DNA of 64,000 nucleotides from Rhynchopus sp. YZ270_cl-10 (GCA_964035575.1 OZ037891.1:558001-622000), one strand, 5' to 3'; numbered from the stretch's first letter, positions 10,641-22,396 are shown. Notes: generated by a model from the sequence alone, not told the origin. A program made the numbers and translations.

Positions 10641-10896
10641 TCCGATAGCAATTACTTGTTTTTTTTTCTTTTTTTCCCCATTTTCAAAAAGTACCTAGCG
10701 GAGTGCCTGGAGCATTTTTTGATCCCTATACCCATGCTATCAAGCTATTGAATGCATAGGTTGAAATACTTTTTTGGGTAAATTGCGATAACACGTATAC
10801 TTTTTTTTTCGATTTGCGATAACACGTACACAAAAAGTATACGTGTTATCGCGAAAAAGTGTACGTGTTTTCGCGAACAAAAACGTACGTGTTTTC

Positions 10897-10944
10897 CCAG
10901 GTGCCCAGGTACCCAGGTACCCAGGTACCCAGGTACCCAGGTAC
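10897..10944. repeat. Tandem array of the 8-mer CCAGGTAC, 6 copies
   Basis: Six units; the first carries GTGC for GTAC. The same 8-mer array precedes the second copy of the following unit at about 45155-45230. Confidence 0.9.
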
Positions 10945-10955
10945 ACTGTGTACAA

Positions 10956-11398
10956 GGAAAAAAGTCGTGAAAGAGCAACCACAGCTCCACATGACAAACA
11001 CAAAAGTGTCCAGTCACGTGGGGCATTCATGCACTGAGGAGATAATGATCCAACAATTTACAAGAAAGATTACTTAACCTACTGCTGGAAGTTGCCAGGT
11101 CGTAGTAACACACAAAGTGTGCCTCCGTTCGGGAATAGAGGAGTTATAGAGTCCTGAAAGGCCTCTGCCGCTAGTCAAGGTATAGCCGAGTGAACGGCCC
11201 AAGACCCCCGTGGAGAAGTTAAATGTTGTAATGCTATCAAGTAGAAACTGCGACCACTGTCTTACCCTCCTCAATGCATGGTGGAAGATGTCTTTGGCAA
11301 CAAATATCCTGTACCCAGGTACCCATATTCCCAGACCCACGCAGTACCACGTCGCAGTACTACGCAAAATTTACCACCAGACCCTGTGTTCGTGCACC
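10956..11398. repeat. 443-bp unit, copy 1 (second copy at 45231)
   Basis: Closely matches 45231-45683 over its whole length apart from one divergent patch at about 11130-11175. Of five base differences I compared in the only long open frame (- strand), four change the residue, so protein coding is unlikely. In the divergent patch both copies can still form a local stem, with outer CCGTTC and GAACGG complementary, which suggests a structured RNA or DNA element. Its last part is repeated again, diverged, at about 11413-11505. Confidence 0.75.
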
Positions 11399-12010
11399 GT
11401 ACGTAAGTCTGGTTCCCAGACCCACGCAGTGGCACATGACCACAAGTGTGAGTGACCCACACAGAGGGATACGCAAAATTTACCACCAGACCCTGTCTTC
11501 TGAATGTCACACGTACATTTTTTTGAACACTTTTCGCGATAACACGTACATATTTCGCTGAAAAATCGCGTAACGCAAAACCGCGTTTTAGAGCCCCACA
11601 GATGCTCAAAAGTGCCAAATTTTGCTTTGAATGGCCTCAAATCGTCGAAATTAGCCCTTTATGGGGGTCCCAAAAAAAAAATTCGAGGGTCTAGGTATGG
11701 AGAGCGAGCACCTTAGAAGGAGAAAACACGTACATTTTTTTGACCACTTTTCGCGATAACACGTACACTTTTTTGACCACTTTTCGCGATAACACGTATA
11801 CTTTTTGTGTACGTGTTATCGCAAATGGAAACAAAAAGTATACGTGTTATCGCAATTTGCCCTACTTTTTTGGATGTGTTGTCCCATCCTCTCTCGACGC
11901 ATTTCCCCCCCTTTTTTCCTTTCAAGTTTTTCTGTTCTTTTTGAAAAATAACGTATCAGTGTGTGACTTTACGCATTCTCCTTTCCCTGGCCTTCAAAAA
12001 AAAAAGAGTA

Positions 12011-12081
12011 AAATTCATATTGGAACCGGTCATTTCGGAACCGTTCCTGGTTCTCCAAAGTTTCGGTTCCAATATGAATTT
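12011..12081. repeat. 18-bp inverted repeat, foldback element (71 bp)
   Basis: The arms AAATTCATATTGGAACCG at 12011-12028 and their exact complement at 12064-12081 enclose a 35-bp centre with more GGAACCG copies. Confidence 0.85.
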
Positions 12082-13355
12082 CCCCCAAAAAGAAAGTATT
12101 CAAAACGAATAACAAAACAAAATCAAACGAAACGAAAGGTCAGACCAGACAGCTTCTCGGGTCAGTCTGTCACACTCTTAGCGAATGATGTGCGCACCGT
12201 TCTGTGAACAGCAGAATGACTAGGTTTTAAAACTGTATCATTTTTTTTTTTTAAATTGTTTTTCCAAAAGAGATGTTGGGAGGTGCTAATGTAGGGAGTC
12301 TGTCTCAGTTTCTCTTGTCTCTATGGGTGCAAAGGCCCAACATATTTTTACCCGACATGGCAAACTCTGTTCTTGCAGGGTGAGATTCCTGGGCAAAGGT
12401 GTTGAAAAGCGCAGCTTTTTATGTCTGCAAAAAGTAATCATCAAAACAAAATGGTGTCCTCTTCACGGTCTGAACAAGACATTAACCTGTCTCACGAACG
12501 GACTGTGAAACGAGGTCACAGGGTAGCTAGCCTCGTTCATAGTTTATATTACATTACCCGATAGTGGGGGGTATTTTTTCATATTTTCCTACGAAGCTTG
12601 CTTTCAGGGAGAAATAGTATATTATTGGTACGGTCGCCAAATCATCCCTCAAACAGGAGGATTGTGCAATCAACGATTTACCTACCGATCCTATTTGTTT
12701 TTTTTCTCTTTTTATGTCAGGGTTTTAGTCGCTTGCATTTTTCCAATGAAATGCCCCGTCTGTTGTATCACCATTTTCTCTATTTTTTTTTGTGTTTCTT
12801 TCTCTTTTTTTTTGCATCTCAAAAGGGCGGCTGACCAGTTGTTGCTGATTCAGACTTTCCCCCTTCCTCTCTCTTTTTTTTCCTTTTCTTTTCCCGTTTT
12901 CTGAAAACTGAGGAATGCATCAGAAGATATCATTGTGTTTTCAGGTGAGGAAACGCGAGGCTTTAGAATTATCTAAATTAACGCCTCTTTCTCTTTCTAA
13001 ATTTTTTTTCTTTTCTTAAACGTTTCAGGGAGGGTCCGAGTAGTGCGAACGAAGCAGGTCTGAGCACATAAGGGGGAAAAAAAAGGTACTCGAACACAAA
13101 AAAAAGGTGGGGGATAAAGGGGATTTTTAAATGATACCTGAACCCTGTGGTCTTTTACGTTTTCTATTGTTGCATCTGTCGGTCTTGTCACGCTGCGTAT
13201 CGGAGGTGACCACTTCTTCAACCTTCTTCTTGCCCCTTCCTCTTCTTCTCCCCATTCTTACGCTCAAAACCTCCTCCCACTACAGAAACCTTTTTGGTGA
13301 AATGGGGTTTCTCTAAAACGATGTACAGTGAGGAGAAGAAAATTATATTTATTTG
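12082..13355. other. Intergenic T/C-rich DNA, no gene seen
   Basis: Homopolymer T and C tracts and short random frames only. The last 150 bases before the next gene are strongly pyrimidine-rich, as before most genes in the window, and include a CCCACTACAG acceptor-like site near 13285. Confidence 0.5.
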
Positions 13356-15377
13356 ATGTCTTCTTCGAAACAGGAATGCCCGCTGCCGGGTGTGTCGCCT
13401 GGGAAACGCCATTCACGGCGCCGCAGCAGCAGCAGGCAGGAAGGACCACTGGCAGATTTTTTCATGACGGAGCCGAAGCAGATGCGACTACAGTCTTTGC
13501 GACCTGCGTCGACAGAGTCTTTCACAAAACGGTCTACACTTTCCACACTCCAGACGGTTACTCAACAGCAGAACGCACATACCGGAATGAAACTCACGAT
13601 TCTCGACAACTGCACAACAGACTCTCTAACCCAGGAACAACCGAGGCACAAACGGCTGCAAAGTATCACCCAGCTGGCCCCAGATAAGAACAGTGTACGG
13701 CAGGCCTTTGAAGATTGCAACTCTCTTCTTGAGTCTCGGGTGTCGTATATGCATGCACTCATCTCTGCGTGCAACTCTGGTGGTGATGGGGTGCTTGCTT
13801 TGCCGACTACACAGCAACCACAGAATGCGACCAGCACAGCAGTGGTAGTGCAAACCAACCGTACCTTCCCTCCGGTGCACACAACAACGAACAACCACGT
13901 TGCCGTGGTGCGAACAGAGGAGCCAGATGAAATGCACCCCAGACAGGGTCTGTCGGAAATACAGATCAAAATCGAGGCCCTCCGGGAACATCCAGACCAA
14001 CGCCGGCAGTTTGCAAAAGAAATCAACGAAATGAAGCGGGAGCGCCAGCTTCTTGTCATGGAAGGGAAGGACCGTATCAAGGAGCACTCCGAAACGATAT
14101 TCACGACGTCCAAGCCTGCATATGTCTCGTCGTTGCGTGAAGTGTCTGCTGAGACACGAAATAAGAAGATTCAATGTGCGCAGGCCCACGTCAAACAAAG
14201 TGTAAACACAAAAAAGGCGCAAATTCTGCTCAAAATCGAACAAAATCATCAACGCCTAGAGATGATTCCGGTTATGCGGCAGAAGGCGGAAAACAACAAA
14301 TTGGTTTCAAAGGTGTGGGCTTTGTCGGTCCTTCTTGCGCATTCGGTGAAAACGTTTCATCTTAAGGCACGACCTGCACCTATTGCAGTTGACCCAAATA
14401 CGTTGCTTCTGCAGCACAGCAACCCTGACCAACCTGTGGGTATTCCTATCATCATTAATACGAAGAGAAATGCACGTAAACCTGCGACTGCCGCATTTGT
14501 GAGCATATTGAAGAGAGCTGTGGCGACAAAGCATGTGCGTCATGCTCTGAAGGATTGGTTCACGGTGCGGCTCATTCCCCACAACATCAAAATCTATATG
14601 GCAGCGGTACGGACGTTTCAGCGCTACTGGCGTGTGTTGAAAAAGACACGCCAATATCGCAGACTAATGTGCGCAATGCAATGGGAAAGAGAGCTAGACG
14701 ACCTTGTACGTGTTATTGAACGCAAAAAGACGCAAACCGAACGCGAAAAAACCTCTGCAGAAAAAATGCAAGATCCCGCCCAAAAGCGTCTCTGCGAAAA
14801 CAAAACAAACGCCCTGATCCGTGAAAAGGGAGAGCTCAGGGGGATCCCCGTTGCAGTGAAGACATCAATAATTGACAAATATGTGAAGGAAAAGGAGACA
14901 GCCTTTGGAGACAAAGTGATGAATTTCTTAAAACTTCGCAAAGAAATTCGAGCCAAGGTGCATGAATGGGTAGAAAACAAGAAGTTCATTGCGAATACCC
15001 CTCATATCGAAAGCAAACGGCGGCGTGGCAAGCGAGTCTGCGACGACGAAAAGCAGGCACTCAAGGAGCTGGCAGCGCACGGCGAAGTGGTGCACGCACC
15101 CCAGCCAATCTTTCCTATTGTCACGCCGAAGGCGCACCTCCACAATCTCATCGCCAGCGCCAAGGAGGTTTCCCGCGAGCTGGTCATGAAACGCCTTGCC
15201 GCAAACGACGTCCCCCCACAGCCCCTTGTAGACGTGCCTGTACCTGCCCCATCAGGGAAGGGTGCAGGCCCTGTCTCGCCACGTTTTGCCTCACGTGGCA
15301 ATGAGGTGCGCAAGTCCTCCCTCCTCCCCCGCAAGAGCACCTCCTCTGTTGCCAAGCGGATTTCTGTGATGGGGTGA
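13356..15377 (+). CDS. Basic, helix-rich protein of unknown function
   Basis: Single-exon frame of 673 residues from the ATG at 13356; the frame also extends one TTG upstream. I do not recognise a family. The N-terminus is Ser/Arg/Gln-rich (SRRRSSSR at about 20-27) and probably disordered. From about residue 200 onward the protein is strongly helical and charged, with heptad-like stretches. Around residues 390-450 it has an aromatic/basic segment (WFTVRLIP, RTFQRYWRVLKKTRQYRR) that resembles IQ or other calmodulin-like binding helices, though no perfect IQ motif is visible. The tail is basic and Ser/Pro/Arg-rich (SPRFASRG, LLPRKSTSS), like the tails of the genes at 16581 and 42868. This composition suggests a cytoskeletal or flagellar scaffold. 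That is inference from composition only. No intron is needed. Confidence 0.75.
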   Translation: MSSSKQECPLPGVSPGKRHSRRRSSSRQEGPLADFFMTEPKQMRLQSLRPASTESFTKRSTLSTLQTVTQQQNAHTGMKLTILDNCTTDSLTQEQPRHKRLQSITQLAPDKNSVRQAFEDCNSLLESRVSYMHALISACNSGGDGVLALPTTQQPQNATSTAVVVQTNRTFPPVHTTTNNHVAVVRTEEPDEMHPRQGLSEIQIKIEALREHPDQRRQFAKEINEMKRERQLLVMEGKDRIKEHSETIFTTSKPAYVSSLREVSAETRNKKIQCAQAHVKQSVNTKKAQILLKIEQNHQRLEMIPVMRQKAENNKLVSKVWALSVLLAHSVKTFHLKARPAPIAVDPNTLLLQHSNPDQPVGIPIIINTKRNARKPATAAFVSILKRAVATKHVRHALKDWFTVRLIPHNIKIYMAAVRTFQRYWRVLKKTRQYRRLMCAMQWERELDDLVRVIERKKTQTEREKTSAEKMQDPAQKRLCENKTNALIREKGELRGIPVAVKTSIIDKYVKEKETAFGDKVMNFLKLRKEIRAKVHEWVENKKFIANTPHIESKRRRGKRVCDDEKQALKELAAHGEVVHAPQPIFPIVTPKAHLHNLIASAKEVSRELVMKRLAANDVPPQPLVDVPVPAPSGKGAGPVSPRFASRGNEVRKSSLLPRKSTSSVAKRISVMG

Positions 15378-15479
15378 TCGGGGAGATGAGGAAAGGGGGG
15401 TCTTGAATTAATGGCATTGAAGCGTGTCACCGCAGAGAGGGGGGGGCTCCATAGTGTGGGTAGTCTGCGGGGTATGCTG

Positions 15480-15581
15480 TACCGGTAACATATACTGACC
15501 GTTAAAATGTTTGACCTTTTCCGGGTTTTTTAGGGGAGTTTGACCTTTTTTACGGTCAGTATCCAGTATATGTTACCGGTA
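15480..15581. mobile_element. Foldback MITE-like element (102 bp)
   Basis: The 18-bp terminal repeats TACCGGTAACATATACTG are perfect, followed by an inner inverted pair around ACTGACCGT. It begins 103 bp after the stop codon of the preceding gene. Confidence 0.8.
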
Positions 15582-15620
15582 TTTGATGTTGGTGTTGATG
15601 TTGCTTAGGGTGGGGGGGGA

Positions 15621-15661
15621 ACGGGGGGGAGGGAGGGAGGGAGGGAGGGAGGGAGGGGAGG
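15621..15661. repeat. (GGGA)n microsatellite
   Basis: A purine run of GGGA units within a G-rich patch. Confidence 0.85.
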
Positions 15662-16232
15662 GGTCATTTACACTGCTAGGAAATAGGAGGGGTCATTACC
15701 ATTTTTTTTTGTGCGTTTTTGAAATCGCCTTTTCCTTACTCATATTTTGTTTTGTTTTCTTATTCCCTTCTGACGGAGGCAGGTCAGGTTCATTTTATAA
15801 GAATCTGGCCCTAGTGAACCCCTCGTGAAAATAGGGGTGTGTGTGAAATTCCTTTATCCATAAAAGGGGGAACTTTTTTTCAAAAACCCCCTGGACTCAG
15901 GATACGAATTTTGCTGTTTTTTTTTTCTTTCTCCCCTTCTTTCCTTCTTTTCCCTTCATAATATGAAACAATTAACAGTAAAAAATGGCGGGGGGCATTA
16001 TTTTTTTGATACTCTGTTGGATTAGTGTAGTTACCACAGCAGCCCGCAACACTCTCATGTAAGAACCAAAGGCCTCTGATCTGATGGGTCATTTGATTAC
16101 ACATCGAACAGCTTTTTTTTCGAAACGGGCAGGGGACCCCCAACCAGACCCTACATCACACAGGATTCATGTCCCTGTGGTTGCAATGATCCCCGTTCAT
16201 CTGATGAGTGGAAGCGGGAGTAGCACATATCA

Positions 16233-16355
16233 GATGTAAAACCACGAAATGGATTGTAGGACTGCATGGTTGGGTTGTCCACCCCATGGTACACCTGCAT
16301 CATTGTACCAAATGTACACTGTCACAAGAGGGTTCTTTGTATTTCAGGTCAACTT
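16233..16355 (+). repeat. Dispersed repeat family D copy
   Basis: ACCACGAAATGGATTGTAGG, ACTGCATGGTTGGG, GTCCACCCC, TGTACACTGTCACAAGAGGG, TTTGTATTTCAGGTCAACTT and a T-run. It lies just upstream of the gene starting at 16581. Confidence 0.75.
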
Positions 16356-16580
16356 TTTTTTTTTTTTGTATTTATATCATGCAGTTGCGAACTTTTCTTG
16401 GTTTTGTCTCTTCATAGAATGGAAAGCCTCACAAAAACAACAGCACTCATTACCGCTACAACATCCCACATACACAGGGAAAAAAAAGGGTCGGACGAAA
16501 TATAAAAAACGTTGGTTTGAACCCAGCAATAGCAGACTGTTGTTTTCCCGTCTTGGGTGCCTGCATACACTAACACAACA

Positions 16581-19500
16581 ATGTCAGATGGTGAGTCGCT
16601 GGCGGAGCTGAAGGCACGGCATGTTGATTTGATGGGTAGGGATGAGGAGCTCACAGATTTGGTATGGTGGGGATAGTACATGCGTTGGCCATGTTTAGTA
16701 ATGAGGGCAAACAAATTTTTCGTTTGCGTTCGCGTCCTAAGGGTACCCAGAAAAACCTAGGCAGGCAGGCAAAAAAAAGTTTGTTTTCCCTAAGGAATTT
16801 ACGTACCCTCTTTGTCGCAGAGGGTCGTTTGGTAACCAACCCAACTCACATCGAATTTTTTGTTTATTTATAAGATGTAAACCACGAAATGTATGTAGGA
16901 CTGCTGGGGCCCACACAGCCGGTCACTGTTCACGAGAGGGCTGCTGTATTTCAAATCAACTTTCTTTTATGCCGCCCCAAAGTTTTTCTTATTTTCATAA
17001 GATCTGTGCGCGAGAGACATTCATCTTAGAAGATTTTGTTTGTTTTTTTTTCGCATCCCATCCATCTCAAATAGATCCAGTGGTAGCATCACACACCCTT
17101 TCCTGGGGTGTTATTCAATGCTGGACAAAACAACACTGAATACAGGTGGGCGATGATTTTGAGAAGGACATCATTCGGTACGTGAAGCTGACTGTGCGCG
17201 AGACAAGGGACATGGAGCCCCTCACGAAGCCTGCAGTGGCGGGCATCCAGCTTATCCAGGTCGACGGCACGCATGCAGAGTTCAGCGATGCGTACTCGAA
17301 TTTCTGGAGCAGCATGGTATGTGTCAAGTGCATAGCGAAACGAAGGAAACGAAAAATTTTCCCGTTTCCTTTTTCGCGTTGTCCTTTCGTGAAGTCAGAT
17401 TCTCTTTTGAAGTGTAGAACCAGAAAACAAAAATAACATTACAACACAGATCAAGCCCGAGCACCTTATCGACGGTAACCCCGCGACGTGTTGGAGAGAT
17501 GAAAAACTTAAGTATGCTTTTTGACAACTTTTCCCAAAAAATGGACAGTGAAAGACTGTCTACATGGCAGCACTAACCATATGTGCACGCTCCATTTTTT
17601 TAGCAACAATCCCCGTCCTCTTTTACAGACCTGTCATTTTGGAATTGAGTGAACCGGCAGCACTGCTTGGGTACCGAATTCAGACGTCTGCAGAGGATGA
17701 AAGCTGTGACCCAAAACACTGGCAATTGGAAGGCTCTGCCGAGAAGGATGGTATGCCCCACGAGTCTCCCCCCTCCCCCACTCTCAACTTACAAAGTACT
17801 ACAATGAAATACAATACAAAACAAACAGAGTAGCAAAAACAAAAACAAATACAAAACAAACAAACTTTCAAACCCCCCTCCCCCACTGCCCTATGGTATC
17901 ACTCAAAACGATCCCATTAGTATGGCACTGAAGTTCAGAGCAACATGGTGTAGCTCTTTAGTGTGGTAAGCGATTGCGAATCAACGTGAGTAAGCACAAA
18001 GCTGGTTAGATTTATCTTATAAACCTTTTTTCTGAAACCACTTTTAGGCGCGAAACGTACACCCACCACCACAGGGTCATGGCACGTCATCCACGACATG
18101 GGTGAAGACTCCAAGCTCCCCTCAGACCGCAGTGCATGGAGCATCCTCATCCCCATACAACGAGAAGACAAACTGGCCGAAGCTCTGCGGGTACGTGCCC
18201 CACCCCCACTACCCCCGCCACTCTGTCTCACCCTTCGAGAGTCAGCGCAAATCAGCCGAATTTTTCCTGAATTTGCGCAAAAAAAAAGGGGGGATGAGAA
18301 GGCTGTCTAAATGGCGTCAACATTAGCAAAGAAGACAAACAAAAAATCAACAAAAAAAAAATCGCCCCCCCCTCCCACAGGCAGCAGACAGCCACGAACA
18401 GGACACAAAAGACCACAAAAAGGAGAAGGAACGCGCAATGTATGAACAAACTACCCTCCCTTCCCTCAACACTTTTATTTTTTTCATTTCGATCTTAGGT
18501 TCATCTTTTCCCCCCCTCTACGTGAGACCATTAAGCAAAATTAAACAGAGCACAACGCACTTTCACACAAACAAACACATTTTTAAACCACCCCCTCCCC
18601 TCTCCCCTCTCCCCCTTTCCCACCCATCTTCATTTCCACCCCTACTCCCTACTCAAAATCGCTAAAAAACAAACAGTGAAATTCACGAAACCGGCCCATC
18701 CCGCGAGGAGGTGACACAGATGGCAGAGGATAAACAGACCAAACAGGCTGCTTTGTTCAAAAACGGAGAGAACGAAGGTGAGAAGAAGGCTGCCCTGGTG
18801 GAGATCACCTACAAGCTGGACAGGGAAAAGCGGAGATGCGACGACTTCTATCGGCGTATGAAGGCTGAGATCTATGAGCTGGTTGCTATGGTGTGCTCCA
18901 AATACGATGAAGGCAACGTTCAACAGGCTGTCGAGGTGGTGCAGGGTACACGCCTTATGGGGCAGGTCTGCGAGACAAGAGAAGACGCAGTTCATCGCAT
19001 CAACGCTGAAATGGACGCTTCGAAGCAAGCTGACCAACTTCGCACTGCTGCCATCACCCGCCTTCAAGCCCGCTGTGCACAGGAAATCCCTCGAATCAAC
19101 GAAGAAAGCGAGACCAAGAAGAGCGGCATAGTACAGTCCCACCGCAGAGACATGCTCGGTCTCGACCACAGACTCGCCATTCTTGAAGTAGAAAACCGTG
19201 AGCTCCAATTCCACACAAAGAGAGGAACCAACTTCAAATCGGAATGGAAAACCAAAAAGAAGGGTGGTTCTGACAAATGGGAGGACCCGCTGCAGTCTAT
19301 GAGGGTCGCAGAGGAGATGAGACGGAGCATTGAGGAGGAGCAGGAGGTCAACTCACAGATTTCGAGGTTGAAGAAGGAGCACCACAACCTGCTGGTGCAG
19401 TACCGCGAGGAGAAGAAGGCGTGCAGTGGGGAGATGGCGGAGCTGAAGAAGCTCTTCAACGATACGCACCGTGAGCGCAGCCAGCTTGGCCAGGAGCGTT

Positions 19501-19778
19501 GTGAGCTGGAGGCGATCTGTGCGGACTTCAGCGCCGTCATCGAGCGTCTCCAGGGGCAGCTCTCTGTCGCTAACGGAGGTGTCGCACAACCTGCCTCCCA
19601 GCACCGTCAACGCGGCCGTCTCATCTCCCCCATGGCAACCAAGTTCACCATCGGCAACGGCCGCCTGTCACCCCGCCCATCCGTCTCGCCAAGACGCTCT
19701 GTGCGCTCTGTCTCGGAAAGTTACTCTCGCACCTCCCCACGCCCGCACTCTAGAGTGGTTTCGATGACCCCGAGGTAG
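16581..19778 (+). CDS. Discoidin-like (F5/8 type C-like) domain plus coiled coil (7 exons)
   Basis: Spliced model: 16581-16661, 17146-17316, 17450-17511, 17629-17750, 18048-18190, 18381-18439, 18677-19778, giving 579 residues with phases that all agree. Donors are GTATG-type except GTACGT at 18191. Residues ~35-165 look like a galactose-binding-like beta sandwich of the discoidin type: YVKLTVRETR, then LIDGNPATCW, VILELSEPAALLGYRIQTSA, PKHWQLEGS and, after an insertion, SWHVIHDMG and AWSILIP. Such folds bind sugars, lipids or protein partners. Residues ~185-490 are a long charged coiled coil. The last ~70 residues are Ser/Arg/Pro-rich and basic (SPRPSVSPRRSVRSVS). I see no signal peptide, so a cytoplasmic, cytoskeletal scaffold is more likely than a secreted lectin. 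The first exon is short and its ATG is the least certain part. Introns 1 and 4 contain dispersed repeats of families D and A. Confidence 0.82.
16873..16964 (+). repeat. Family D copy inside intron 1 of the discoidin-like gene
   Basis: ACCACGAAATGTATGTAGGA, GTTCACGAGAGGGCTG, TGTATTTCAAATCAACTTTC, in the same orientation as the gene. Confidence 0.75.
17966..18035 (+). repeat. Diverged family A copy inside intron 4 of the discoidin-like gene
   Basis: GTGAGTAAGCAC and TTAGATTTATCTTATAAACC with a T-run, ending 12 bases before the intron acceptor. Confidence 0.5.
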
Positions 19779-19877
19779 AAGAAGTGGAGGACCGGAGGAG
19801 GAGGAGGAGAGATTTTTTTTTTTTGTAATTTTTTTTTGAAAATTCGTAGAGAAATGGGAAATAATGTGCGCGGTTTG

Positions 19878-19952
19878 GACTCTTTCTGGGAAAGGGCAAC
19901 TTTATTCCGGAGTTCAACTCTACTTTTAAGTTGCTCTTTTCCAGAAAGAGTC
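19878..19952. repeat. Inverted repeat after the discoidin-like gene
   Basis: Arms beginning GACTCTTTCTGG and ending in the complement form a ~25-bp imperfect stem. It lies 100 bp beyond the stop codon, as does the foldback after the gene at 13356. It could be a small transposon relic or a transcript 3'-end structure. Confidence 0.65.
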
Positions 19953-22396
19953 TACTGTGTGTTGTTTAAAAGGGGAGGGGGTATGCCGAACTTCATTAGC
20001 CCTTCGGGCGACGTGCTCTCAATTTTTCAAAAAAACAGAAGAACAAAAAGAAGAAGAAGAGAAACAGTAGGGGAGAGTGGGGAGATTGGGTGAAGACCGA
20101 TTGCTTGTAAAAAAAGACGTCCGTAGTTTTAAAATAAAATGTAGTGGACAGAGACGCAAAGAGCAAAATAGGATTTCCACCCCCCTTCCCCCTGGCTCCA
20201 CCTATTCCCCCCACCAAACCCGCCACCCCTTTTTTTGTAAAAGATTTCCTTTTATTTGTATCCCGTTTCCCCCCATTGTCAGTAGTTTTTTAATAGGATG
20301 CCGGGTGTCTGTCATCTTTTTCAAGTTTTATTTTAGTGTGCACGAGAGGCACATGCCTTTCAAGTGTCCCCCTTGTTTTTGTGTAAACCTCAACCTGGAA
20401 ATAGGAACCAGAATGGTTCCTACTTCCATTCAGGTCCACCCCCCCAGGGGTGTGAGTGGTCATGTACCAAGATACTCACACGAGGGAGGTCTTTTTTTGT
20501 ATTTCAGTCATATTTTGGCACATTTTTTGGTGTCCTCCCGTAACCGGACCCCAGCAATAGCCAAAAAAAAAAACAGAATACAACCCCTTTTTTTATGACC
20601 ACGTGTATGTACCCACAAAAGGGAAAATGACAGATAACACAGATTCCCATAAAGTAAACAAAACAAAACAAAACTCATGCGGCGTTGCAAACCCTTGGGG
20701 GTTTTGGCACTGTCGAGGTTGTTTTCAAAAAAAAAAAAAAAAAAATAAAAGGTCTGTGGGTGAGGCTGAAGCCGTTCTCTCCGCTCCCCCCTTTCTCTCT
20801 GTTGCGGTGTCATCAAAAAAAAATTTGTTTGTGCCACATGCGCAGTGCCCTCTTTACAAGCATGCATTACAAAGAAAAAGTTACACACGTAACATTATCT
20901 CTTCTTGCATCGTCAAGCCAAACCCCCTTTTGTCACCTCCCCCCTTGTCACCCCATCCCCGTCCCCCACAGTATCACCCGGCGGTATTGCCCTGCCTCCC
21001 ACCAACGATACCTACCAACCTACCTCACCCGAAGCAGACAAACGTTTTCACAGCTGAGGCAAAACAAAAGGTGTTAGCAAGTAAAAGAGTCTGCATTTTT
21101 TTTGGTGTTTTTTTTCGGAAATCGGTCAGCGACCTCTCTGTCAATATCAGGAGGGGGTGTCTATAAAGTCCCTGTGTCAGCGACCTGTCAATATCGACCC
21201 CTCCCGGAGCACCATTTTTCATTTTTTTTTTTTTTATATATTTCCGCCGATGAGCGGTGAGGCGTTGGCACTTTCAACTTCTCTTTTTTTGTAAGGGGGG
21301 AGGGTAAAATGGGGTGTTGGGTATGTAGTGTGGGGAGGAGGAAAACGTGGCGGGTTATTTGTAGAGAAGATCAGCATAATAATTAAAAAGTAGCTGTTTT
21401 TTTTTTAGTGATTATGCAAAATTGCTGTACTGTCAAAAAAAGTGGGCATTTATGGTATCTTTGTATTGGTGGTTTCTTTTTTTGTGGTGCTACTCTATTT
21501 ATAGGTCATTGTATTGCTATTATCAATGGAGCAAGAAGTCGCAGAAAAATGGTGCAAAGAAAAAAAAACAAACAAACAGGACGAAGCAACAACAAAACAA
21601 TGTGAGGGGGAAGAAAGACAACAACAACAACAACAACAAAAGCAAAGAAAAAAGTAAAAGAGGAAAAAAAAACCCCATGCACCTCAAAAAACGTAAAAAA
21701 AAAGAACAAAAAAACAAACAAACAAAAAAAAAAAAAAAACAAATTGTAAACCGCCCATACCCCAGAGTTCTGTCAGGAACATTTCACTCCCCCCCTCCCC
21801 TCCCTCCCCTCCCCCCTTAGTATATACCAAACGAAATAAAGAAACTAAAAACCCTCCCAAAAAATACAACAAAAAAAAAAGGTCCCGTTCGTGTTTTTTA
21901 AAGATATCCCAAATACCCCATTCACCATTATTCATCAAGCCTTTATTTCTCCAAAAAAACAGAGATCCGCTTTTGCCATTCCTCTTTCTGGCTTCACATC
22001 TACAACATCAGTAATAAAAAAATAAGCAGAGCACAACGCATTTTCAAAACAAATAAACGACTGAGAATGCCGCGATACGAGGCTATTACGTGAGTGACTT
22101 TTAGGGACAGTGGAGCTTGACCATCATAGGGTGGCAACTACACTATTCCAACAATTTTTTTTTTTTTCAAAACAAACAAAACATTTTCAAACCTCCACCA
22201 TAACCTTCATCCACAAATGAAGGTGAACCAACGCACCAACGGATAACATTATGCCTTGCCACCCACCTCTATTTGTCAAAACAAACACAGATCCGCTTTT
22301 ACACAACCCCTACCCTCTCCCCTCCTCTCCCCACTCTCTATCGGACACCACATTCCCTCTTTCTTTCCCCCTTCTTTCCCCGTTTCTCTCTCACCT
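19953..22396. other. Intergenic DNA with dispersed repeats, no gene seen
   Basis: Rich in homopolymer A, T and C. It holds an AGCCCTTCGGGCGACGTG match to family E (about 19998), a GTGC-stem, ACGAGAG-loop hairpin (20337-20353), a family D copy (about 20431-20510), a duplicated GTCAGCGACCT...TCAATATC pair (21125-21200) and a family B copy (about 21244-21290). The final 150 bases before the kinase are pyrimidine-rich. Confidence 0.55.
20337..20353 (+). repeat. ACGAGAG-loop hairpin with TGTGC/GCACA stem
   Basis: Exact 5-bp stem TGTGC/GCACA around ACGAGAG, the family A loop, but with a different stem sequence. Confidence 0.7.

Larger units (their letters stand above)
9387..10709. mobile_element. 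Non-autonomous hAT-like transposon (1323 bp)
   Basis: The ends are CAGGCTCTCCGCTAGG on the left and CAGGCACTCCGCTAGG on the right (reverse strand), with an exact 8-bp duplication GAGCATTT at 9379-9386 and 10710-10717. Inside are the GCGCCGCAGGCGC hairpin module (about 9461), a 261-bp tandem duplication and a coding-like fragment near 10.4 kb. There is no transposase. Confidence 0.88.
10776..11862. mobile_element. Non-autonomous Mutator-like (MULE) element (1087 bp)
   Basis: The terminal repeats begin GGGTAAATTGCGATAACACG on the left and GGGCAAATTGCGATAACACG on the right (reverse strand). They are flanked by an exact 9-bp duplication TACTTTTTT at 10767-10775 and 11863-11871. A 9-bp duplication with GG ends is typical of MULEs. 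Further direct and inverted copies of GCGATAACACGTA sit just inside both ends. The interior holds a CCAGGTAC array and a 443-bp unit repeated near 45.2 kb. There is no transposase. Confidence 0.82.

Noticed and set aside
11074-11367. 97-residue - strand frame in the 443-bp unit
   Set aside because: Most base differences between the two copies of the unit change residues, and the frame is cut short in the second copy.
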